Part shown: positions 29,939-39,094 of the stretch, piece after piece
How positions within the stretch are numbered: position 1 is the first letter of the stretch
How the letters are laid out: the number at the start of each line of letters is the position of its first letter
Assembly (NCBI GenBank): GCA_027186245.1
Contig: CP114484.1
Span: 11,108,001 to 11,172,000, forward strand
Length of the DNA: 64,000 nt
Direction of reading: 5' to 3'
Source: Coriaria nepalensis
Taxonomy: Eukaryota; Streptophyta; Magnoliopsida; Cucurbitales; Coriariaceae
Position numbers and translations under genes: made by a program
Notes under the pieces: generated by a model
The model's input: the letters and a program-made list of their open reading frames with translations, nothing else
Told to the model about the DNA's origin: nothing
Databases searched by the model: none

Positions 29939-31953
29939 AAGATCTTCTTTGGCTAAATCCACAAAAAGTACTAGGGTAAGAACTTTTACACTTTCCATTC
30001 CTTCTTCAAGTCAGCGGAATAAACAAAGTGAATAGGAGAGAAACTTTACTTCAAAAAACATCCCCATGACATTTAAAATAGACAATCGACCTTTTTTCTG
30101 TAGAAATTATATTGCGCCCGAGGGTAATTTTTATCATTGATACTGACACATGACTACTCCTTAAAACAGTTTTGCCCATCATCTAACCATCGAGACCCAG
30201 TTATTCTTGTTACATCCTTAAGCTCTGTGGCTTACTCAAGAGCCAAGGGTTGAGTTCTGCCAATTTTTTCCAATACTCCATTGGTCTGTAAGCACTTATC
30301 ATGATCGGGCAGATGAGCATTGAACCGACACCCTCTTAAAGAGCAAGAGAAACTGGTTCTTACTTTCATATAGCGAGAACTATGCAGTTAGAAGTAAGTT
30401 GTTCTTAATTCATTGTATTATTCATTAATCTCGTGTGGAAAGAAGAGCAAAAAAAAAAAAAAAGAATGAGATTTGGACGTCAAGTTGATGTTCCATTGTC
30501 CAAAAGTGTCTGTATTTTTCTCTTTTGATGATTGAGTTATTAAATTTGACAGATTTAGTGAAGATGTGTCGGTTCTTGTTAGGATTAGAGACATGTAGAG
30601 AGTACTTGTAAATATCTGTGTATTGCAGTATTGGATTTCTCTTAGCAGAATGTCATTGTTATTGTAGGTTTGTAGCTTAGTTGTTGTCCGCTGTTTTTTA
30701 TTTTTTTTTTGGGTCGTTTCTGATGTTTAACAAGGACTCTAGAAAATCCAACTTCAAAATTTTGTCTGAATTAGTGGCCAAAAAATGAATTTAATAAATG
30801 AATACATTAATGTATATCTCATCGAAAAAAAAAAATTGGAGTTATATATCAAATACCATTTGTCAAATATTCTAATTTCGAAAACTCGTCGTATCACGCT
30901 GTATATGTATGGTGGGCTGGTAGCCGAACTTGGTCTTGTATTTGCACGACAGCCCAAACAGAATATCTCTGGTCCAATAATAGTTCCCATGAGGGGATCG
31001 GGCCCACTCTGTAACCCGCCTCCTTCTCACTATGTCGTCATGGTAGCGTAAATGTGAGAGCGAGAATCTGAGTAGTAATCCACACTTCCTTCCTGAGCAG
31101 TTAGCAGCACGTATCCCACGGCGAAGGAGGAACGTGAGCTCGTCGGGGACATTTCTCTCTCTCTCTTTCGCTGGGAAAATTTTCAGAATCTTCGGAAGCA
31201 CGTTCCATTCTCTCTGTCTTCATAGCTGACGACGTTACGAGCTCTCTCTCACAGAAATCCATCGAGGTTCGATGCTGCTAGCCCTATTCCGATTCCCTTT
31301 TTCGATTTCTGATCTCGAATTTAAGCTTCTTCTAATTCGTTTTTGTTATCTTACTGCTTAATGGTGTTCTGTATTATCGGTTACCTTGCTATTGTTGTGA
31401 GATTTAAAGTCTTCACGCTTTTGGTGATCCCATCTTTCGTTTCTAGGGTTCTTCTAATCCTGTTTGTGCTATGAGAATTGTTTATCCTAGAATTTATTCT
31501 TTTTTTTTTCTGTATTTCTAAATGAACCTTTGCATTTTCACTGATCTGATATTGCTTATGTGTGAATTAATGGGTTTGACTGATACTGGCAAATGTATGA
31601 TCCCTTTTGTTGACAGGGAGAATGCAAATTGGTCGATTTTCTACCATTTCGTCGTTTGTTTTTATTTTAACTTTTAACATTAATATACTACGGCTGTGGG
31701 CAATAGATTTGACATATTGGCATCCTATTATGTTATAAGTCCGAGAAGCTTTCTAGTTTCAGATACTTGGCTTGTGCGACTATGTTTTATAAGATTATAA
31801 GGATAGATCTGTCTATGGAGATGCTTGTTAAAAATATCCATCATTGTTGCAATGTACTTTATCTCTTCTATAAGAATTAAAATGATCCATTCTCTTCTCT
31901 CTCTCTCTCTCTTCCCCTCCCCCCAACAAACAAAATCCAGGTTGAAGTTGGAA
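29939..31953. other. Intergenic DNA and leader of the DUF1644 gene
   Basis: The first part is the 3' flank of the MEKK1 gene. The DUF1644 promoter and first untranslated exon probably lie at about 30950-31270, with a CCAAT motif near 30974. A likely leader intron then runs to a clear acceptor (AATCCAG) at 31940, 13 bases before the ATG. The open frame starting at 31825 crosses this acceptor and is an artefact. Confidence 0.5.
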
Positions 31954-32937
31954 ATGGCTAAAATTAACAAGGTACGTAACAAGTCTCAGTCACATCGTTC
32001 CCGAGTTACCCGATATGAAGATGCATACCTAAAGAAGAAATCGTCTAAACCTTCAGAGAAGAAAGATTGGGAAAATGCTACCTGCTCAGTCTGTATGGAG
32101 TTCCCTCACAATGCCGTTCTACTACTCTGTTCTTCTTACAACAAAGGTTGCCGCCCTTATATGTGCGCCACTAGTCATCGATTTTCCAACTGCCTCGAGC
32201 AGTACAAGAAAGCTTACACGAAAGTAACTTCAATTGAAAACTCACCCCAAATGAACATGCAGATGAGCGACTTAAGATCTAATTTAGGCTCCGAAAATTG
32301 GAGTGAAAAGTTTGAAGTGCCCGAGCTTTTGTGCCCTCTCTGTCGTGGACAGGTGAAAGGATGGACAGTAGTTGATCCAGCTCGGAAATATCACAATTGT
32401 AAGAAGAGAGCTTGCATGCAAGATAAATGCTCATTTGTAGGAAGCTATAAGCAGCTTAGGAAGCATGTTAAGACAAAGCATCCACTGGCACGGCCACGAG
32501 CAGTTGACCCTGTACTTGAAGAAAAATGGAAAAGGCTGGAATGTGAGAGAGAAAGAAATGATGTGATAAGCACGATTGTATCATCAACTCCAGGAGCTGT
32601 TGTGCTCGGGGATTATGTATTGGAGCCAAACCAGAGGAGCTTTTTCAATGATTATGCTTCTGATGAGGATGATTATTTGGGTGGTGATCCGTTCTTTCCT
32701 CCACCTCCTTTTGATTTCGGACGAAGCCGCAGTGTCTTTGCACACCGTGTTCGCGGTGACTTGACTTCATTTTACGAGGGCGACCTTGGAATTTATCGTT
32801 CTTCAGGTGCTGCTGGTTCAAGTGTTGCTTCTGGTTCTGGGCGTGGTTTCCGCAGAATTATTTTTGGAAGGCCAAGGCGTCGGAGAGTTGGTGTTAGTGG
32901 TGGTGGTGGTGGTGGTGGTGCTAATAGAGACCGGTGA
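31954..32937 (+). CDS. DUF1644 zinc-finger protein
   Basis: Member of a plant-only zinc-finger family (DUF1644, Pfam PF07800); rice members have been linked to salt and abscisic acid responses, but the biochemical role is unclear. One coding exon of 327 residues. Cys-rich segments are visible: C44/C47 in CSVCMEFPHNAVLL, a block ending SHRFSNCLEQ (about residues 60-85), a second pair in LLCPLCRGQVKGW (about 125-137), and a C2H2-like end CKKRACMQDKC followed by HVKTKH (about 148-175). This spacing suggests two RING-like or unusual zinc folds. The C-terminus is Arg/Gly-rich and ends in a run of eight glycines coded by a GGT repeat. The start is the first ATG after a probable leader intron acceptor at 31940. 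Confidence 0.9.
   Translation: MAKINKVRNKSQSHRSRVTRYEDAYLKKKSSKPSEKKDWENATCSVCMEFPHNAVLLLCSSYNKGCRPYMCATSHRFSNCLEQYKKAYTKVTSIENSPQMNMQMSDLRSNLGSENWSEKFEVPELLCPLCRGQVKGWTVVDPARKYHNCKKRACMQDKCSFVGSYKQLRKHVKTKHPLARPRAVDPVLEEKWKRLECERERNDVISTIVSSTPGAVVLGDYVLEPNQRSFFNDYASDEDDYLGGDPFFPPPPFDFGRSRSVFAHRVRGDLTSFYEGDLGIYRSSGAAGSSVASGSGRGFRRIIFGRPRRRRVGVSGGGGGGGANRDR
32898..32920 (+). repeat. (GGT)n microsatellite within the DUF1644 gene
   Basis: A run of about eight GGT units encodes the poly-Gly tail of the DUF1644 protein. Its length could vary between individuals without breaking the frame. Confidence 0.7.
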
Positions 32938-33979
32938 TAAGTGTGAGAGAACAGAAAGGTTATATTTGCTATTAGTACTGCACATTTCTTTCTATAACTA
33001 TTTCAGTGGTCTCATCTTGAACAGGTAGGCTTTTGTTTAGAAGATTTCTGGAAAATATCTTTCTTGGAAATTACAGCTGGGCAGGAGTCGTAGGTGTCTA
33101 GGTTTTACGAGAAGGATGGTAATTTAGGAGTCGAGTATTTCCTCATAGGTATATTCATTGGCTCTCATTATTGTGCATTTTGATCGTTTGAACATATATC
33201 AAAGTTGGGATTCGAATGTTCTTTTATTTTAGTTAAACAGAAAAAGAAAAAAAATGGTCTATCTTAATTGAATTGATCACTCCTCGGCTAGTATGTCCGA
33301 GACACACATGCAGGACATTGCTTATTCTTATGGCTGTCATAAAGTCTGATACTGATGTTGAGGTCTGTTTGGTTTAGCGTTTATGAAACTGAGGTTTGGA
33401 TAACTGTCAGACAAACAGGCCATACAAATTTTTATGTCCTTTGTTTATCGTCTTGTTCAAATTGAAGTTGTGGAGGCCTATATTGGAGTTTGGGTATCCT
33501 AACTGAAATATCCTGCTACTTTACTTTCCTTTACTGCTTGTTTAATTAAACGAAGTCGTTTCATAAAAGGACATGTTCAGAGATGAGATGAAAACTACAT
33601 CAATAAAGGTCCGGGACACAGAAAAGAAAGTGCATCATAAAAGGACATACTTAGGACAACGTGGTTGGCCTCAGGCAATTGTGATGTCCTCTAATCTCTA
33701 TTGTCTTCTTAAACAGTTTAACTAATAAAGTAACCTGAAAAAGAAAAATCACTTCTCAAAATTGTCATTATTACTCGTATGGACAAGATTTAACGTCGCA
33801 TTTGATTAGGAATTGTTTAGAACCGGATGGATGCAGATTACTTGCATTAAGTTTATGGTTAGAATTGTTTCCGGGCAGCTCGTACTCGAACTGCAAGGAA
33901 TAAGTGATTCGGAGCTTCCGAGTACGAAAGGAGCTGAGCTCGGTGATCATAACCACTTAATCTTGGGATCAGTGGCTGA

Positions 33980-34168
33980 TTAATACACGGATTTGACTTG
34001 ATCATCCTTTGTTTCAAAATCTCTTACTGCTGCCGATTCAACATAGACAGTTATAATCACTCCATTGTTGGGCCTTTTGCTTTTATCCTTATGGAGTGCT
34101 CTAGATCCGTCTTTCTTTTGTGCCATGAAACATGATATTTTTCTTACATGGATCCCTTCCTCTGCCAT
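33980..34168 (-). CDS. Possible small protein of unknown function
   Basis: A 62-residue frame on the minus strand. Its ATG lies in a favourable context (CCATGG), and the sequence NNGVIITVYVESAAVRDFE looks more protein-like than neighbouring chance frames. No domain, signal peptide or relative is recognised, and there is no clear TATA box or intron. It may be a real small gene, a decayed exon or chance. Confidence 0.25.
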   Translation of the reverse strand: MAEEGIHVRKISCFMAQKKDGSRALHKDKSKRPNNGVIITVYVESAAVRDFETKDDQVKSVY

Positions 34169-34721
34169 GGAAGAAGTATTGTTTGGTCAAAGAGAAAATG
34201 ATAAGAGGACCCAAAGTAAAAAGGCCGCATGGCGTCCCATTTGTTTGAAGTAGCTCTGAAAACAAAACTCCAACAAACATGGAGTTGGGATTTGCTTTTC
34301 ATCTGTCGTCGATTGCATAGCTAACGTTGAAACTTGAAAGAACCGAATTGGGTCAAAATGATTATGGTTTGATCATAGAAGCGATTATTGGGGCTGAGCT
34401 AATCCATTTCTAATCACGAGTTGAATGCTCATCGATCTAGTGGAAATGTCTCGTATACTATTTCCGTAGTAGGTATAATAATGTAATTGTGTCATTTAGT
34501 AAAATCGGATATATATAATACAATTTTATTTATAAGACTATTCAAATAGTAGTGTATGAATCATAATGACAAATGAATTTATCAACTATATAGCCATCAT
34601 CCACCTTTCAGTCGTTATTAGAATCTTATCCAAAACAAAACGGTGGTGCTAAAAGTAAAAATAATTGTAGAGAATAAGAACCTACAACTTTTTCTTTTTG
34701 GATGGTGGGTGCTTTGTGCCC

Positions 34722-34729
34722 TATTTATA
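34722..34729 (+). promoter_or_regulatory. TATA box of the EF-hand-like gene
   Basis: TATTTATA lies about 100 bases before the ATG at 34829, which predicts a leader of roughly 70 bases. This supports the small frame as a transcribed gene. Confidence 0.5.
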
Positions 34730-34828
34730 GTCTAGCTATGCCTATAAGCTATACCAACTGCTCATGAACTAAAACAGAACGTAAGACACAAACATCTTGC
34801 AACACTAAACTTACCAAAAACTACTTCC

Positions 34829-35092
34829 ATGGCTCAATCTGGGTCACCGAGCATTGAGGAGTTGTTGGTGATGAATCCAGGTATCATAGAAGCTGGTGAA
34901 CTTGCTGGCTATCTTAACGCTGCCCTCATGGCTTTATTAGAGGACGGTAGCGTTCACGACGGCGTGATTGATGTAGGCGAGCTTCATGAAGCCTTGGAAA
35001 ATTTAGGGGTGGCTGTAGCTCTAAATTTTCCAGATAAAGATGGAAATATAAGCGTTGAGGACTTCCAACTCCTCCTTACCTCTCTCGTCTAA
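34829..35092 (+). CDS. Small EF-hand-like protein
   Basis: An intronless frame of 87 residues, acidic, with no signal peptide. Two helix-loop-helix segments resemble EF-hands: about residues 40-54 (DGSVHDGVIDVGELHEAL) and 71-83 (DKDGNISVEDFQLLL). In both, the first loop position is not acidic (G and F), and the second loop ends in Asp in place of Glu, so calcium binding is probably weak or lost. The layout resembles small plant one- or two-EF-hand proteins of the KIC/PBP1 or calmodulin-like type, but closer placement is not possible. A TATA box, a good start context (CCATGG) and a sharp change of base composition at both ends support a real gene. Function unknown. Confidence 0.65.
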   Translation: MAQSGSPSIEELLVMNPGIIEAGELAGYLNAALMALLEDGSVHDGVIDVGELHEALENLGVAVALNFPDKDGNISVEDFQLLLTSLV

Positions 35093-35944
35093 TACGTACT
35101 GTACTATGTTTGTGGGGTTAGATGTTAATTACCCTAGACATCTAATTAATGAATAAAAAAATCATCAGAATATACTTACTTATTTTGCAATGACTAGATG
35201 TTTGATTCATACACATTATAGTGAACTGTAAGACTTATAACAGTAACCAGTATACTCAACTAGTAAACAGTATGCGTAAATCGGAAACAGTAAGAATAAC
35301 CATTAGTAGGTCATCAAAAAAACAGTAATCAAACCAGAATTGCGAAATAGAACATCTGAAGCAGTGAATCATAGTCTCTTCTTGAAATAGGCCAAGAAAA
35401 TAACCAAAAAGTAATTAAGGCAGACCGAGCTCGATTTAGGCCGAAGTTTGGTGCATACACAAATAACCCAAATAATTGAGCTTAACACTTATTATATACC
35501 ATATTCGGTTTTACTTCATTTTCAATATGAAATAATTTTTTCTCTATATTAGAATAAGATTTTTAATTAGTTTATAAATTAAAAATTATATATTTTTTTT
35601 TATAAATTTTTTTTTAAAAATAAATTATTAAATTTATAAATTTATTATAATATCAAAACTAAATTTTAAATAAATATATTTATAATCTATTAATAAATAT
35701 CAATCATTTATTATATTATTTATTAAAATTTTAAAATAATTATTCTATAAATAAAAAATATATTAAAATTCTTGGCATATTACTTTTAAAAAGAAATTAT
35801 TTAATTAATTTATAAATTAAAAATTATATAAATTATTCTAACTCATCGATTTTTCACTTTTGTCAAATGTTACATAAAATAAAATCTTCCGGCAGTAAGA
35901 AGTTGAGGCAATCAGGCGAGGGAGACAAATTTGCGCACAGAAAA
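35093..35944. other. Intergenic AT-rich DNA before the UGT gene
   Basis: DNA with over 80% A+T from about 35500 to 35840, including two near-identical 29-base copies of a TTAATTA-rich segment (35563-35591 and 35801-35829). The UGT promoter should lie within it, but no clear core element can be picked out of such AT-rich DNA. Confidence 0.5.
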
Positions 35945-37654
35945 ATGGAAGACGAAACACGACTCCATGGAATGACAAGAGGAGCTCACGTGCTAGTCAT
36001 CCCCCTCCCTTTACAAGGCCATATCAATCCAATGCTTCAATTTTCCAAGCGTTCAGCTTCTAAAGGGTTGAAAATCACATTTCTCACCACGTTCGCCGAC
36101 GGTCGGAGCCAATTCGATTCACTTAGGGTTCATCCGATTTCCGGTTGGTTCCGAGAAGACGACGGAGAGAAAGTGGAGAATCTAATCGGTCGCTTTCAAA
36201 CTACTGTTTCGCAGAGGTTACCGGATCTAATAGCTCAACTCGATGAGGATTCAACTTCTTCTCCGATTCGCTGTCTTGTTTACGACTCCGGCATGCCTTG
36301 GGCTCTTGACTTGGCTAAGCGGCTTGGCCTCGCTTGCGCCTCATTCTTCACGCATTCTTGTGCAGTAGCCGCCATTTACAGCCATCTCCACCGTGGCTTC
36401 CTCACTGCTCCGGTTGACTATCCGACAGTTTCATTACCTGGTTTGCCGCTTCTCGAATCTTCTGATCTTCCCTCTTTCGTGTATGATCCGAAATCTTATC
36501 CTTCGTTTCTGGACCTTGTGAAGAATCGATTTCTGAATGTTGAGAAAGCCGATTGGATCTTCTTCAGCAGCTTTGAGAGCTTGGAGAAAGAGGTACTTTC
36601 CAAAGTCAATCAAGTTTTACATGTTTAGAGAAGTGCTTTTCTCAATTCATAAATCCAATTCACAGAGAAGTAATCATTCCCTATTGATTAAGCTTGAACA
36701 AAAAAGTTTTGAAGTTAGAGGTTTGATTCATTTTGGGTGAAGGAACAGTTCAGATGTCAAACCAAAACTTAGTTTGAGCTTATTTAGGCCTAAATTTCAA
36801 GCTCAATTGGCTACAATTATTATCCTCAAGACCTCGATGTATTGATTTATCAAACTGTATAATCAAATATTCAAACTCATTTCATTTTAGCTCAATTGCA
36901 TTCAGCTCATTTCAGCTTGTAATTCTTTTAGGTGATAAACTGGATGTCAAGCCAATGGACTATCAAGGCGATAGGACCGACCCTTCCATCAATGTACCTC
37001 GACAAACGATTAGAGCATGATAAAGATTACGCCTTGAACCTCTTCAAGCCGAACTTTGATACCTGCAAAAACTGGTTGGACTCAAAGGAAAGATCTTCAG
37101 TGGTTTATGCCTCCTTTGGAAGCATTGCCTCCATAGGAGACCAACAAATGAAGGAAATCTCATGGGGTTTAAAAAACAGTGACAAATACTTTCTGTTAGT
37201 GGTAAGAGACTCAGAACTCGAAAAGCTTCCTCACGATTTTGTCAACGAAACATCGGATAAAGGGCTTGTTGTAAATTGGTGCCCTCAATTAGATGTCCTG
37301 GGCCATTCTGCAATTGGGTGTTTTATTACTCATTGTGGTTGGAATTCAACGCTTGAAGCTTTGAGCTTAGGGGTGCCCATGGTGGCAATGCCGCAGTGGA
37401 CGGATCAGACGACTAATGCTAAGTTTGTGAGTGATGTTTGGAGTTGTGGGGTCAGGGCTAAAGTGGGTGAAAGAGGGGTTGTGGATAGAGAGGAAGTAGT
37501 GAGATGTGTTAGGGAAGTGATTGATGGTGAGAAAGGGGAAGATATTAGGAGGAGTGCGGAGAGGTGGAGGAAGCTGGCAATCGAGGCTGTAGATGAAGGT
37601 GGAAGCTCTGATATGAACATTGATGAATTTGTGTCCGAGCTACTTTCTAGATGA
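35945..37654 (+). CDS. UDP-glycosyltransferase, UGT74 type
   Basis: GT1-family enzyme that moves sugar from UDP-glucose to small acceptors. UGT74 members typically form glucose esters or S-glucosides, for example of auxin, salicylate or thiohydroximates. Two exons, 35945-36592 and 36932-37654, give 456 residues, the usual length. The N-terminal acceptor domain has the catalytic His at about 26 (PLQGHINPMLQFSKR). The PSPG box spans about 332-375, from WCPQLDVLGH through HCGWNSTLEAL to a final Gln, which favours UDP-glucose. The intron sits at the conserved UGT74 position, after LEKE. The ATG at 35945 gives the typical short N-terminus; in-frame starts at 35867 and 35972 are possible but less usual. 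The acceptor cannot be deduced. Confidence 0.93.
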
Positions 37655-37963
37655 TTTATTAGACATGTATATATTTATATGTATTGACTATATTAAATCC
37701 TGTAATAATCTCCCAATTATTATGTCGCCTTTTTTTTTTTTTTTAATTTGTACAGTTGACAAGTCTGCAGCAGGTCTTTTCTGAAGAGGCCCAATTAGAA
37801 TTTTAGATTGGACCTTTGTCGGAGTTGAGGCCCAATATAAATGTCGGGTAAGGATCGAATCGGGTGGTTTGGGACCATATCCGGATTCATTAAAGTCGGG
37901 GTTATCCATATAATCTGTCAGAAGATAAGCTCAGGAAAATTTCTCGAGAGTGAGGAGGGAAAA
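37655..37963. other. Short intergenic region with the S13 promoter
   Basis: The 310 bases between the UGT stop and the S13 start. They hold a poly-T run (about 37731-37744) and two site II elements, listed separately. Confidence 0.6.
37788..37834 (+). promoter_or_regulatory. Paired site II elements (GGCCCA) of the S13 gene
   Basis: GGCCCA occurs at 37788-37793 and 37829-37834, both within AGGCCCAAT, 41 bases apart and about 130-175 bases before the S13 start codon. TGGGCC/GGCCCA motifs bind TCP factors and are typical of plant promoters for ribosomal proteins and growth-linked genes. Confidence 0.6.
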
Positions 37964-39094
37964 ATGACACAAACCTTAGCAATGCCTCTTGCGCCATCGC
38001 TCGCTGTCGTCTGCAACAGCGGAAACCCTAGTCCCTTCTCTACCAGACTCTCCTTCCCCGTTAAGAACGCACCTCAGGTCTTTTTTTTTTTTATTGCTTC
38101 TGTTTTCTACGCCTCTTTTTTCTCAGAAAATTTGAGCTGGAGAACTTAATTTTTTTCATCGTGCCAGTTTCTTGATCTTAGCATCTCTGCTGCGTCTTTA
38201 CTTTCACGTGTTTGTTTCTGGAAATACCTTCGCATCGGAATTGGGTATGAATTTGAACTTATCAGCTTTATGCTGTCTTCTTGATCATATAACTTGTACA
38301 TTGAGCTTACTGGTTTCGAGTATTATTGTTACTTCTGCCATGCCAAAGTATAGCTTGTGCAAGGAATTCTGGTCAGTGATAACAAAATTGACTAAAAAAG
38401 GGGAAGAATGAGATATCTAATGTTCACCTGTTTGTAGGTCTGACCCAAGATGAATAGACAAGAACATAAGAACAAAAGACATAATGTTGACTGTTTCGTG
38501 TTCATCGAAATCAAACTGATATGGAAAAGTCAGATTGAGAACTGTATAAGCTAGTATCTGTCTATGAGGAGTGAGGGCGAGGTTTATTTTCTGAGTCATT
38601 TCTATCTTTTTGCAGTTTCGTGGCCTCCAAATCCAATGTGTCCGTATAGGAGGAGTTGAGGTACCAAGCAACAAAAGAGTTGAATTCTCTCTTCAATACG
38701 TCCATGGAATCGGCCGTACTAGAGCTCGCAAGATACTCTGTGACCTCAGCATGGAGAATAAAATCACAAAGGACTTATCTGAAGAAGAGCTTATAACAAT
38801 CAGAGATGAAGTGTCCAAGTACATGATTGAAGGAGACCTGGTAAACTCTTCCTCCTCATCTCTCTCTGTCTCTCCTTTAAACGTAAAAAGCACCCCCTCT
38901 AACCCAAGCGACTATCAATTTGGTAGAGGCGATTCAATGCACTCAACATAAGGAGATTGAAGGAGATTCAGTGCTATAGAGGGATAAGGCATATCCAAGG
39001 ATTGCCTTGCAGAGGCCAACGTACAAAGAATAATTGCAGGACCCTCAAGGGTAAGAGGGTTGCCATTGCTGGAAAGAAGAAGGCCCCTCGCTAG
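37964..39094 (+). CDS. RPS13: Plastid 30S ribosomal protein S13
   Basis: Nuclear-encoded S13 (bacterial uS13) for the organelle small ribosomal subunit, where it sits in the head and contacts tRNA and the 50S subunit. Three exons: 37964-38077, 38616-38840 and 38927-39094, giving 168 residues, like the Arabidopsis chloroplast protein. Exon 1 encodes a Ser/Pro-rich, acid-poor transit peptide (about residues 1-45). The mature part has [19 protein letters not shown], the helix-hairpin-helix [13 protein letters not shown] and the C-terminal [18 protein letters not shown], which are hallmarks of the family. The acceptor at 38926 is chosen because it restores the conserved [18 protein letters not shown] segment. 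Upstream site II elements fit a ribosomal protein promoter. Plastid rather than mitochondrial targeting is inferred from similarity. Confidence 0.95.

Larger units (their letters stand above)
32938..34828. other. Intergenic DNA between DUF1644 and EF-hand-like genes
   Basis: 3' flank of the DUF1644 gene, then DNA of mixed composition. One small minus-strand frame at 33980-34168 is listed separately. The last 150 bases are the promoter of the EF-hand-like gene. Confidence 0.5.

Noticed and set aside
31825..31953. N-terminal extension of the DUF1644 frame
   Set aside because: It crosses a strong splice acceptor at 31940 with a pyrimidine tract, so it is probably leader intron.
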